From: Aspidiotus rigidus
Taxonomy: Eukaryota > Arthropoda > Insecta > Hemiptera > Diaspididae
Length of the DNA: 64,000 nucleotides
Assembly: GCA_035079385.1 (NCBI GenBank)
Contig: JAVHKY010000003.1
Coordinates: forward strand, 15,907,001 to 15,971,000
Reading direction: 5' to 3'
The translations under genes were made by a program, and so were the position numbers. Positions 49,401-60,839 of the stretch are shown here, in pieces (within the stretch, counting starts at the first letter, position 1; each line of letters begins with the position of its first letter). The notes below the pieces were generated by a model, which was not told where the DNA came from, made no database searches, and worked only from the letters and a program-made list of their open reading frames with translations.

Positions 49401-50053
49401 TCACATGTTACGCAAAGCATTAGCGTATTCTATTCGGTTTGGCTACCCTAGATTTAGAGCCCTCATTCAGCTGGAATTGGCTAAATCACAGGTAATATGG
49501 GTCATCATAAAATTGAAAGCGAGGCGGGCTTGTTCACTCGCAGGAATTTCATTTATAATTAATGATAATTTTCTGTTTTATTGTTCGCAGCTTGAATTAG
49601 GATTTATTGAACAAGCAACTCAACTAGTAGAAAAAAGTTGTGTACTAATTTTTTCAGAAAATAAATACTGCGAGCAGGCTGCCGCTCTCATCCTTCTAGC
49701 AAAGTGTAATGTAGCATCTGCAGGACATTTAAGAGAACCTAGTGCTCACAAAATCATGTTAGTGAAAAGCGCGATTTCCAAGTTGGAAAATGCAAAATTG
49801 CTGTATCAAAAACTGGAATGTTTGTCAAAAGTGAAAGATATAGTTTATTTGCAAGTAAGTCCGTGGAATAAATAAGCTCATAACTTTATTCATGAACTAA
49901 CTTAAGAATGGCATTTCTCTTGTTTAGGCTACCCTTGCAAATGACATCGAGCTCAATGATGCGCGAAACGCGTACGCATTGGAATTTCGCAAGATAGACA
50001 TGGAACACAACCAATCGTACAGTTGTACTTCTGAATTTTGTTCAAGTTTATGA
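46480..50053 (+). CDS. APC5: Anaphase-promoting complex subunit 5
   Basis: Scaffold subunit of the APC/C ubiquitin ligase that drives mitotic exit; named imaginal discs arrested (ida) in Drosophila. Thirteen exons: 46480-46606, 46809-46879, 46951-47173, 47248-47563, 47644-47818, 47901-48061, 48139-48253, 48359-48487, 48576-48812, 48888-49078, 49233-49491, 49591-49854, 49928-50053. All GT-AG and in frame; 797 residues, close to the human 755. Family matches: N-terminal helical region with HNISVLLLIRAYI; IGIFFRKMIVFLDKLTFPQT (about 142); TPR-type repeats including YFVSYLNCLRIQEFNGALEN, KSYRYAALNLAIFNVKFGN and LAELSLERGDKLETALQ; C-terminal AKCNVASAGH and KVKDIVYLQ as in human APC5. A conserved variable acidic insert lies at about 165-215. 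AATAAA at 50205-50210 is a likely poly(A) signal, only ~20 bp from the TopBP1 stop on the other strand. Confidence 0.95.
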
Positions 50054-50203
50054 CACGCCATGTCCGTTAAAAATGCATTGATCTCTCTTCATGCTAACGT
50101 TCTTGTTTGGCTGAAATTGTTTTGTTTGTATTCCTGTAAAATAAGTATTTTATAAAAAAAAAAATATTGTTTTTGTCGTCTATTTATCATGAAATTATTT
50201 ACA

Positions 50204-50211
50204 GCAATAAA
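50204..50211 (+). terminator. Putative APC5 poly(A) signal
   Basis: GCAATAAAT lies 150 bp after the APC5 stop and just before the opposing TopBP1 stop codon (50227-50229). A second AT-rich stretch, with TAAAATAAG, lies at 50137-50165. The 3' UTRs of the two genes therefore probably overlap. Confidence 0.45.
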
Positions 50212-50226
50212 TTACTAACTCAACAT

Positions 50227-53200
50227 TCAAAAAAGACGTTTATATGCATCAAAATAACAGCTTTCTGGTTCAGGTGGTGGATCAGTCATTAAATAATCAC
50301 TTAAATATACAGCTGGTAAACAGTGTATCCTCTTTGCAGCTAACGCGTTCATAGAAACTGGTAGATTATCCAAATTCTTTACTGATGTAACCAAGCAATG
50401 CGTAGCCTTCAATATTTCACTGAAAAATAAAATATATTTGGAATCAAAAACTTCCAAATTTGAACTCAGCAATTGTTTCCCCGAACGAAATTATCAAAAA
50501 TATTCAATTATATTTATTACGGATAAAATGAACGCCGGGTGAAAAAAGAACTTATCAAAACATTTCACTTAATGTAATAAGAAAAGGAAAACGTGCACAC
50601 ATCTTTAGTATTCTTAATGCAATATCGTTGTTTCAGAACAACGTTCACTCCTTCCAATCTCAAAACGCAGTACATAGGCCTACGTCAATCATAACACGAG
50701 TGAATACAAGAACTCGCGAATAAAGACGAAGGAGGCACCCTCTGGATTTACCAAGGCGGCAATTTGAGAAAGCTCGCAAAAAAAATGATGAGTGAAAAAA
50801 GTCATCCAAAAAGCTAAGTGAAAGAAGATTGAAAGATGATTTCCTTTCTTCGCAGAACAAGTAGCGCTCCTTTATCCGCGAATTGTTGAACACTTGAACA
50901 AGGAATTCGCGTTTGGATCTACCTGTAGCGGCGCGAGTGTCGTTTCCGAAAACAGGATGAGGCTATGATTCCCATAAGGCTAATGTTATTTGTTATTTCA
51001 TCAAGCTGTATCTGCGTTAACATGAAATTACGAGTATTGGTCGTAATAGCTCTTTCAAACCTTTTTGACCAATACTACAAGATAGAATAATCAAAACCAC
51101 ATAAAAACAGATTTTCTGAAATCACCTGTTTTCGGTAAATTCTGTACACGGCCACCACAGTAAAGATAGAGGGCGACTCGGTCCAAACGCGAATGAGTAT
51201 AAGGTCTCTCTTTAGTCTGTGTCAACCAGAAAACTTTGACTAAATGTAATTTTAATAGAATAAGAATGATAGCTTACTTTGATTGTACTAAGCAGCCACC
51301 ACCACTCTTAACGACTCGTATCAAGCTTTGCATAGCTTCGTCTTTACCAGAACTAATTATGACTGCTTTCATTCCTACAAAAGGACGATTGCAGGGTCCT
51401 TCATTCTGTATACGTCTTCTCCATCGATGAGCTGCTTTCGCGATCCACAAATAATCATTTGATTCCTTGGTCGGTAAATTTTTGCTCAAAGGATTACCCC
51501 ATTCAAATTCTTCTTCCTACGGGAATAAGTTGGCATTAGATGATTTTCGCAGACAAAATGAATAACTAGAAAATAACACAAAAATAAAATAATTACGTCA
51601 ATAAATTTTCCAATTTTTCGGCTTTGAAGCAGATATGTCGAATGTAAAACCCATAAGCCGCTAGAAATGGAACAAAGTAATTTCTCCGTTTTCTTTAAAT
51701 CGTCTATAATCAAATGCGTGGCTCGTTCGCTCTCCGATGCATCCGGATCAAACCTCGTTATTACTTTTCCACCGAGGTCCTTAATAATATTCTCGCATTG
51801 TACTTTTTTTTCTTTCTACAAATACAAACAGATTTTATTAGAAATATCTTTTACATCAACAGTGGTTCAGAAGTCTAGAAAAACTCACTTCATTGACAGA
51901 AATCATCATATTCCAGTAAATCTTTTTGGTATCATTCTTTGCAGGTAGGATTCTTTGTTCGCGAGGATTTAATCGCAATTGTGACTTCTTGGATTCATTT
52001 TCGCCTTCTTCATTATTCATATTAACCTCACAATTTTTCAGGTTATTGTCGGAATTTTTCTGATTCTTTTTAGGATTATCATCACGAGGTAACTCCTCAG
52101 CATTACAACCGTCCATGTTATTGCCATTGAGTAAATTATCCCTCGGTAATACTCTGCTGACGTCATCCTCTTTGATCACTTTCACGTCCGTACTATTTTT
52201 TTTCTCCCTACAGCTTGAAACATCTTCCTGTTGAAATAAATTATACATTGAAATATATTATTGCTAATAACTTTACGAAATAAAACTTGGCAATAATTTA
52301 CCAATTGTATATCAGTCAAGGTATCTTGCCAACCAACTTCTTCATACGATGAAGTTACATTTCCAGCATCAGCGCGTAGTAACTTTCTTCTTGGACTACC
52401 TAAAAAAAACGAAATTCTAAATTACGAATACTAAAAGTTAACATAAAAAATACAATTCCAATTTGCACTGATCACTTTTCATTTTCTTTTATTTTTTCGC
52501 CTCGTAGCTTCCAATTTTGGTGTTTTTCTCTAAATTCATCGCATATTTCGTCTTTCAATGTTTACGAAATTTCGAGCAATCTTTACAAATAGTCTTTGTC
52601 GATTTCCTTCTTGTTCTATGAAATACATTTCTCATTTTTGAAAATTTATTAAACTTGAGAGTGTATTCTTACAGATTCGGGCCGCTTCGAAATTCGATAG
52701 ATCATCGTCAACCTTTCGTTTTATGGTTGATGAGGACGCGCGATTAATTTGTCTACAAATTAGCACACAGAAATCGATTAGTAAAACGAAGATACCTCGA
52801 ATCTCATCAAACTAAAATCAATACTAACGCTAATAAACCGAGTGGAAGATCTTTCATTTCCGTTTTTCGTCTATTATTTTGATCAATACAAACCTGCACA
52901 AGAAAAAAAAAAAAAAAATAGAATGCCATTTCAAATTGTGCAACGGCGAGCGGGGAACCCGTAGACCTGTATTCCACTGCGGAAGGTCTTTCAAAAAGTA
53001 GAACATATAGAAATATCATGTATAGCTTGAAAGTCAAAATTTTTCTAAGTCCCTCACCTATCATGTATAGCTTAGAGGTCGAAATTATTTTAAATACCCC
53101 TCCTATCATACATAACTCGAGAGTCGAAATTATTCTAATTCCTCCTCCTATCATACATAGTTTAAAGGTCAAAATTATTCTAAGTCTCCCTCCCACCATA

Positions 53201-56200
53201 TATACAAATAGCTAAGAAGTCGAAATTTCTCTACGTCCCCCCCCCCTTATCATTTAGAGCTTGGGGGCTGAAATTCCCGCCTAACAAGAACCGACACAAA
53301 ACCTGTCACAAATCGACATAAAACCTTCCTGCCTAACAAGAACCAATACAAAACCTGTCTGAAATAGGAAGTTGTCAAGTCAACATCTAAAGAGAATGGT
53401 ACACCTGTTCAAATTCAACGCACAGCTGTTAAAATTCAACAAACACCTGTTCAAATTCAACAGCTAGTTGTTCAAAAATGTGTTCAACCAATAAACCTAC
53501 TAAAAGTCTTACCAAGTTGTCAACTAAACAACAGAGTTGTGTTATTTTTTTTTAAGAATTATATTTTTCTCTCCTTCTTCCGCTTTTTTGACATATGCTC
53601 TACCTATTTTGTTTTTATATTCTTTAGGCACACCCACTCTTTTAAAACGTTCTTGAAGTTTCTGCTTATCAATTTCAAGCTCATTTGCAATATCATTACA
53701 TTCTTTATTTGTCAAGAACTTATCTTGTTTAGTTGTAAGAGATAATGAAAAACCAGAAAGAGATATTTTTTCAGGTTTTAATTCTTCATTATGTTTTTTT
53801 TCTTAGCTCATAGTGTTCATTTCTTTCACTTTGATACATTTCTTCCATTTTATTAACAAGAGATTTATATTCCTTAACTCTACCAAAAGATTGATTAAGT
53901 AATAAATCTTTACACCTGGATTCAGTGATTAAATTCATGATATAAGTAATTACTTTCTTAAAATTTTTTCTACTTTCAGGAGGAACATCAACTTCATTCA
54001 GTTTTTGATGCATTTGTTTCAACAACTCAATATTAGTTTCTACAACTTTTTTAGTTATATTATTTTTTGTAAATTCATAAATCTGGCTAAAATCTAAATT
54101 TTCTATACTTTCACTATCTACATTTTTAATTGAAGCGCTGCGTGGAAAAGGGGCCTCCGTCTAATGTATTTCTTATGGAACGGAGGCCCCTTTTCCACGC
54201 AACGTTTCAATTGTTTCATAGAGTGTTGATAAAGCTAAGTCTCGTTTTGCTTTCTCCATTTATTCTAAAAAAAATTTTAGTATTTTTTTATCACTTGTCA
54301 CTTATCATATCATTTATCACTTGTCATGTCACATATCATAAAAATGAATATAATAAATGAGTTATCAAAAAATAACTAAAGAGGAATTTCTTCAACTTTT
54401 AAAACAATATAACTTTACTAATAATAGCATACCTACGATCATTCAGTAAATTATATGGAGTTCACTACAATACAGTTGCAAAATATTTGAGAGAAAATAA
54501 TATAAATTATAACATGAAAGAAAGCAATATAATCAGGTCAAGGAATCCAAATGGAAAGTTTTCTTTATCTATATCTACAACAAGTAGAAATGTAGGTACC
54601 TCAAAAAATAAATAAAGATTCTAAGCAGAAAATTCAAACAAATGAAAGTGTTGAAGATAAAATTAAATATTAAACGTAATTCATTGAAGAACTAAAGAAA
54701 TAAGTGAATTGATCTCACCTAACTAAGAAATTGAAATGACTAGAATTGATGCATAAGACTGATATGTGTGTGAGAAAAAGAATATCAAACGTACTCAGAG
54801 TCACCAAACTTGCTAATAATAACACCATTTTATGAATTAATTGAAAAAAAATAGTATAAGTTATTAGATATGGATTAGCTAACAAACATGATGAAAACTT
54901 CAATGAAATATTGTAGACCCTGTAATAAAACAACTAAAACATTCAATTAAAGAGGAAAACATTAAAGCCACTCTAAAAAAAGAAATTAGAACATGTACTC
55001 TATGTAAAATAACCCTTTCTAGAGTAATAAGTAATGAAGATAAAATCGCACTGATTTGTTATAAATGTAAAGATCAATTACAATATTTTAGTTGCTGATT
55101 TTATAAAATCGGCAACTGTCTGCCAATTTTATAAAACCAGCAGAATTTTTTGCCGATTTTATAAATTCGGCAAAATTTCTGCCGATTTTGTAAACTCGGC
55201 AATTTCACGGATTCGGCGTAACATACCTATTGACATAAAGAATACCTATTCTTGTTTGTTAGTTCATTATTACTTTTGCTACATATATCTACACTTGAGG
55301 AAACTGGCATTTTTTTACAAGGTTTAAAATGTACACGTAACAATGCAAGATCTGGACCCACTGGCTCAACACCAGTTGCACAGTGGAGATCAATAAACTT
55401 TTTGGGGACGAAGCCGTGAAGCTGAACTTCTCCACACGTAATTTATTAACATTTTAAGAGAAATAGAAAAAAAATAATTTACACAATCAGAGCAAAACAC
55501 TTCTAACTTATCAGAATTTGAATTAGGGGTACTCTAGGGAAAAGGGTAAGTGTGTAAGTTCATATGATACTTGAAAGTTGACGTAGAAATAAGTAATGTG
55601 TAGCTCAATTGTGAGACTTAATAGAACCTTGGTGAAAATGATATATCCTTAGTGAGAGTAATTTCTGTCAGTTAAAGCTTAAATAAGGTTGAATAACAAT
55701 AATAAATTTTGCCTGAACGCTCGTGAGCGTTGAAAAATCATAGATGAAGAATTTATCATATTTTAACGTATTTTAGAGGGTTAATATTTTAGGTCAAATT
55801 GTAGGAGTAAAATTTTTGTGAAAATGATATCAATTTGGACAAATTTGTGGTTGCCCAGATAAGTGTTCTGTACGTGCCCAGTGTACTACTCGTATATAGC
55901 TCAGAAGCTGAAACTTCCCCAAGTCCACCACCTATGATATGAGGCTTAGGGGCTAAAATTTTTCTGAACCTCGAAAATAATGACGTCACAATTTAAACGC
56001 TCTCGCGCTCGTTTTATGTGAATACTCCCTCAACAAAAGAGATAGCGGGTTCCTCGCAAAAAAAAGAAAATGTAATACTTAGCTGATAGAAAAATCTTTA
56101 AAAATTAAAATCATTTTACACTCACATTATCAGATTTATTTCCAACAGCTTCGGCTAAGGTAGGTATTGCCAAACGTAGACCGTTCGTCTTCGATTTTGT

Positions 56201-59200
56201 TGACAGTGATTCATCAGTCCGGGAATTCATTGTTTCTTCTTTCAACCGATGGTCTATAAATCAGATAAAGAAGCATTCAAACAAAATAAGATGCACCACA
56301 AAAAGGTAAAAAAAGGAAAGAATTGTACCTCCATCTGCCCCCAACAAATAAGGATTCAATGGTAACAATTTCCGTTGATTAAAACTATCCAAAAGCCATT
56401 TTTCAGTAACAATGGGTAAATTCCATTTCTTTGCCGCATTATATTTGGCTCCTTGCGCAAGCGCACTGACTAGATGAGATGTTTGAGCAATATTTCTATC
56501 TTTGTCCACTTTTCTAGATAAAACATCTTGACATCTGAAAAAGAACCCAAAAAATCGATGATCAAGAGAAATTAAATGAAATTTAACAAGGAAATCATTT
56601 CGTATTCAATATTTTTTCGCCAAAAATCTAGAGGAAATTTAAACTCACCTGGCTCCTAAAAACTCGGCTACAAGTTCTAAATATTGCCTTTCTTGAATAC
56701 TGTACGAACTAAATGTTATCACGTAGGCATTAGATGATTTATTTATCAAAGGGTCCGGAATAGTTAGAGGACGATGATAATATTTAATTTCTACAATTCT
56801 ACTTTCGCGAATACATTCATCCTACGGGAAGATGAAATTTGAAGACTGAAGACAATTCTATTTTTTGAAATTAAGGTGATTTTACATTAAACTTACTATC
56901 CAAACAGAAGAAACAACTTCAGCAAATCTGAAGTCTTGAAAGACATTTGTCATAGGCAGAATTGCATAATCAATTTTTCGATGTTCCTCAGACACAAAAC
57001 CACCGAGGTCCACCACCGTCTTCTTCAACTCGTCTCGTTCGGGAAGTTCGTGGCCAATAATAGCGAATTTCAGCCCTGTTTAGATACACGAAGAAGGTTA
57101 GCGGAAGTCATAAGGAGGCGGAAGAGAGAGTGTACTAGGTAGAAACCTGCGAATAGTTTATCATTTGTCAGATTGGGTTCTATTTGGTCATTAGGTAACT
57201 CTCCAGGATCTAAATGGTTGGACATCTCACCCTTCAGTTCGGTAACATGTGGAACTATATGATAGGAATAATAAAATAGATTAGTAAACGAATAATTTAT
57301 AAATAGAACGAAACAGAAAAAAATACATGACGTTTTACTTGTAAAACACTGAATAAAAGTAAAAATGGGATATAATTTTTCAGTGACATAATGTTGCGTG
57401 CCACGTTCATAATGACAATACCTATCGTCAGCATGTATTTAGTAAAAAAATAATCATTACTTACGCGGATTCGATGAAAGGGAGTATCTTTCTATTAGAT
57501 TATGATCTATCTCAGTTGCAGGTTCAGGGTTAGCAAAAACGTTACGTGTAGGTTTCAACATTTGTAGGCCCTTTAATTAATAACATTCTATTATTCACGA
57601 ATAAACAATTTCCGACGATCTATCTGCTTCGTAAACCCACTTTTTTGCTAAGAGGAGAAGGCTGTTGTGAGACCTTGCTTGTTTGCGGTTCATCTTTCTT
57701 ACTCTCCAGAATGTATGCACAGTTCGCTTCTTCCTCCAAGCATCCTTTTTTTATACTTCCTAATAACCAGTCGAGGGTTACAATATGAGGCCTATACAAA
57801 GAACAAAATGTATGCTATTACATTAGGGTAGTTCGGATATATGGAAACATGATAGCGATTATCAGCTCACATATGATGGGCCATTTTGATATTATTCAAG
57901 TCATGTTTATTAGGATCGCCGACTATGACGTGAGTCACGGACTCATTTAATTCAGTAAACCTAATAGCACCACCATAATTCAATATTCTTCTTATTTTCT
58001 CTTCTTCATTGTCTTTGAATCCGGATAGGTACACCTGTAACAAAAACATAATTTATATTACGATACTCTTGAATTCAGCTTCTGTTCTACGAACCACGAT
58101 GGAGCTCACCTTGCAGCCATCAAGGAGAGGACCACATTTTTTAACATCCGTTAGAACAATATCGTTCAGTACAGTTCGATAATTAGTACTATTACCTGGT
58201 TTTTGAGAACTTTCACTCTTCGAGGTATCTACAAAAACATTAATTAACGATAATAAACGGAACGAAGCTTCAAATTTTCACGTTTATTCATATTATCATA
58301 ATATTATTTTATATTTTGTCGAAAAAATCGAATTCTCAAAGCGTTCTAGAGTGAACATCGTAATTTTATTAGATTACAAGATCATTTTTATATGAAAACA
58401 ACTTTTAGCAAAACGAAAAGAAAGTATAGAACCATCGTATTCATATTCACTGTAAACAAATCTAAAAACTAGGGAAATAATATGTCTACCTTTGACAGGA
58501 GTTTTGAAAGTGTTATTACGGATTGTTAAGGCACTGTCCATTTGGGTGTCACAAACCACACTTTTCGTTGATCCAGAAGGTATAATACTTATATCGGAAT
58601 CATTAGCGTTTATCAGAGGTACCATTTCTAAATTCCAAATAAAAAATTTAGTACAGCGATAAGGATGTAAGATGAATTATTATGGTTTGGGACTCACTGT
58701 TACAAGTATTCACGGGAGTAGAACACTTTTTCTCCGCTGAATGTACAATGTATTCCTGATACCGTACAGCGTAACCTTTTTTCAGAGAACATTCGATCCA
58801 AGATGGATTTAAACATTTCGTCTTCCATCGTTCCGCGAACTTGAACTTTTCTCCTTTACCGGTAGGTAAAATCAAGACGTCCGTTCCCTTAGGCATTTCT
58901 TGGGTGTATGTCCCTCCTACAGAAAAAATTAAATTCTTATACGAATAGAAAATGAAAAAAAAAATGAAATTACAGGTTCGTCTGATGATTTACCATTGTC
59001 GCGGATGATTTTTTCGATCTTACGCTTTTCTTTTTCTGATAGACCAGACGCAGTTACCTTCAAATTATAGAATATGGGAACTTTGTATTCATGAATAATA
59101 CTTTCATCGGTTGCCACAATATCTGAAACAAAATTCTTCTTCCAAACATACTCGATCCACGATTTTTTCATGATTTTAACACCTATTTCACAGGCTTTCT

Positions 59201-60001
59201 GCAAAGACAATAATTATAATGAAGAATTTATCTCGAACAAAATCGAATCAACTTGAACAATTGCGAAATTATACTTACAAAATATTTCTCAGATAGAATA
59301 GAGTTTACTACTAAATGAGTGGTTGAAGTTATTAAAGGATCGAAAAAGTTTCCTCCCATGTACCCGACCAACTCTTTTAATTCTTTCTGAGAGGACAAAA
59401 AATAATATTGAATAACTTTCACAAAGTTGAGCATTTGAAATGGATTCAAATTGCATACTTTTTGATCCACAGGTACATTGGAGGAACAAATGATGAGTCC
59501 TCCCATAGCCATGTTAAATACAGGAACCTTTGTTGGAGGAATAGGTACATTTTTTGAGAAACAACTCAACAAACATTTGGGTCCAATCACTCTACTGGAA
59601 TCAGAAGTTGAGAAAATTTGACAAAGACAATAGGAAAAAGCCATTTTTACAGGGCATATGAAATGGTTATTACCTATTCACGTGCGATTTTGTGAAACGA
59701 GTGAAAATATCTCCGGCGAAATTTTCGAATACGAAAACCTGCCCCTTGAGTTGACTGTCTGCCTGAAGGCAATCCGATTCTTTCATCCACTGAGGTTTTA
59801 TACCCCAATCAACAGCCGCCTAGCCAAAAATGAGACAAAACGAAATTTATTGATCGAATATTTTTGACAGAAGATGATTTTTCTTAAGAGTACTTTCCTT
59901 ACCTTGAATGCTCCTTGCATATCAGGGGAGGCATCTTCTTCACTTTGATGGTCGTGTGATAAAACAAAATAAAGACTCAATGATTTGTGATCCGGAGTCA
60001 T
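50227..60001 (-). CDS. TopBP1: TopBP1/Mus101-type multi-BRCT checkpoint protein
   Basis: Scaffold for replication initiation and ATR activation. Twenty-three exons (minus): 59903-60001, 59674-59819, 59459-59594, 59279-59386, 58994-59198, 58698-58916, 58490-58627, 58110-58228, 57871-58034, 57641-57791, 57465-57570, 57147-57254, 56897-57075, 56649-56821, 56329-56534, 56126-56253, 52829-52893, 52673-52752, 52302-52399, 51889-52227, 51597-51815, 51278-51516, 50227-50419. Every phase agrees; 1205 residues. BRCT0-2 lie at about 1-275 (VIGPKCLLSCF, GGNFFDPLITSTTHLVV). BRCT3 (GGAIRFTELNESVTHVIVGD) is at about 390-470. BRCT4-5 lie at about 566-745 (AAKKWNLPIVTEKWLLDSF). An ATR-activation-type motif EEVGWQDTLTD has W867. 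BRCT7-8 lie at about 978-1190 (GLWVLHSTYLLQSRKIGKFI, EEEFEWG). BRCT6 is not seen. Start chosen at 60001: upstream frame has stops. Exon 17 and the weak donors of exons 10 and 12 are the least certain parts. Confidence 0.92.
53010..53260 (+). repeat. 45-bp minisatellite, five diverged units
   Basis: Units such as TCCTATCATACATAACTCGA with GAGTCGAAATTATTCTAA. Same family as 16853-17325 but more diverged. Confidence 0.75.
53541..54259 (-). pseudogene. Unknown charged, coiled-coil-like ORF, broken
   Basis: Begins at ATG 54259 (MEKAKRDLALSTLYETI), is interrupted by the 85-bp hairpin at 54128-54212, and resumes NVDSESIENLDFSQIYEFTK. It continues with ELLKQMHQKLNEVDVPPE and MEEMYQSERNEHYELRKK, shifts frame near 53803, and ends with ELEIDKQKLQERFKRVGVPK and a stop near 53543. 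Lysine/glutamate-rich, helical. No family recognised. AT content and style resemble the polymerase-bearing element at 24.6-30.2 kb, so it may derive from a related virus-like element. Confidence 0.5.
54128..54212. mobile_element. 85-bp hairpin MITE
   Basis: Arms TTGAAGCGCTGCGTGGAAAA(GGGGCCTCCGT) and complement, with two or three mismatches, around a 19-base loop. GC-rich against a very AT-rich background. Inserted in the ORF at 53541-54259 with AATT on both sides. Confidence 0.8.
54357..54673 (+). pseudogene. Unknown ORF with helix-turn-helix-like segment, broken
   Basis: ATG 54357 opens MSYQKITKEEFLQLLKQYNF. After a shift near 54440 the frame reads SFSKLYGVHYNTVAKYLREN, which looks like a DNA-binding helix-turn-helix, and a further shift near 54600 leads to the end at 54673. 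It is divergent from the neighbouring minus-strand ORF with ~100 bp between the start codons. Possibly a small regulator of the same decayed element. Confidence 0.45.
54910..55099 (+). pseudogene. Small ORF with four-cysteine zinc-binding motif
   Basis: Reads VDPVIKQLKHSIKEENIKAT, then CTLC, a 17-residue spacer, CYKC, and a stop overlapping the first of the four palindromes. The CxxC...CxxC spacing suggests a zinc ribbon. No start codon is visible. Family not recognised. Confidence 0.45.
55092..55202. repeat. Array of four ~22-bp palindromes, ~29.5-bp period
   Basis: Palindromes at 92-115, 121-142, 150-173 and 180-202 (plus 55000) follow the consensus TGCCGATTTTATAAAATCGG(CA), separated by 5-8 bases. 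Deviations are mostly paired or near the centre. It begins inside the stop region of the zinc-ribbon ORF. It could be an iteron-like protein-binding array or a cluster of transcript hairpins. Confidence 0.75.
55203..55890. other. Right flank of the decayed element cluster
   Basis: AT-rich sequence with no coding signal I can support. It ends in a minisatellite unit at 55890-55950. Confidence 0.35.
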
Positions 60002-60839
60002 TTCAAAGTGAAAGATGCGGCATGGTTGCAAGTTAGATGGACGGGGTACATTGGAAGAAATTATTTTCAATTTAAATTACTACATTACCAGAAGCGTGCG
60101 AAGGTAGAAATAAGTTATTAAGAAATTAATATAACGATGGCCGATGAGGTCCAAAATATTTAGAGACCGAAGCTCAGAAAAAAAGCATCAACCAGGGATC
60201 CGCAGCTAAACTAGGGCTGTCAAATGCAGAAAATCTGAAAACATTTTCGTTCTTCTCACCATAGTTTACCGTTAAACAACTGTGTAAAAGTGAGTGTTAT
60301 TCAAGTGCTGACTTATCATCACTATCAACATGTTGGATTGTTATTGTTGGATTCGTTGCCCGAAAATTGCCGAAAATAAGAACAGTAGCGCTGCCTTCAA
60401 AGTTTCAAAAAAACAGTGTAAAAACTATAAACCGTTCAAAATGAGAAAAGAAAGAAAAGTCGACCGCTGGATCTTGGATTCTGGAACTGGAAACGAGCCA
60501 GCGTCCCAGCGAGCAGCTACCCCACTCACGGTCAAAAAAAAATATTCATTCTTTCTCTTTTGGAACGGACGGTAATGTACTTCCAGTAAAATAATATCGA
60601 TTTTTTCGTTCGAGATTCTCTTATCAGTGATCGAATTGTCGGAAAAATTGCTGTTGCAGCATGCGAAATCTCGGCTCGGTGAGCAGAGTTGCGTGAAACT
60701 CCATCCAAATATATTGTGGAGAAAGTTCGGAACGAAAATACTTTGAGAGAATTAGACTAGGGGTATCCTCGATTTAGTGACAGTACTATTACTATCTGAA
60801 CTTCTAATTTGAGGATATTTTCTAGCAGCGATTGCCACA
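60002..60839. promoter_or_regulatory. TopBP1/COA7 divergent promoter region
   Basis: The two start codons are 838 bp apart on opposite strands, so their promoters must lie here or share it. An 81-codon open frame at 60330-60575 (plus) has no recognisable similarity. No core promoter element stands out. Confidence 0.4.

Larger units (their letters stand above)
52894..56125. repeat. TopBP1 intron 16, filled with mobile-element debris
   Basis: Flanked at both sides by the repeats that fill the ABCD intron: minisatellite copies at 53010-53260 and 55890-55950, and the dispersed module with GATAGCGGGTTCC at 56040-56052. Between them (53270-55860) lies a second cluster of decayed mobile-element ORFs with an 85-bp hairpin insertion and an array of four palindromes. 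Confidence 0.65.

Noticed and set aside
55092..55202. CRISPR-like array
   Set aside because: Spacers of 5-8 bases are far too short, repeats are full palindromes, and the host is a eukaryote.
59228..59644. ATG at 59644 as a TopBP1 start
   Set aside because: It lies in an intron; exons 1 and 2 upstream join exon 3 in frame and supply the missing BRCT0 residues.
59798..60070. TopBP1 start extended to 60070
   Set aside because: The codon there is TTG and stops lie just upstream; the first in-frame ATG is at 60001 and matches the family N-terminus.
60330..60575. 81-codon open frame between TopBP1 and COA7
   Set aside because: No recognisable domain; position fits divergent promoters. Kept only as a remark.
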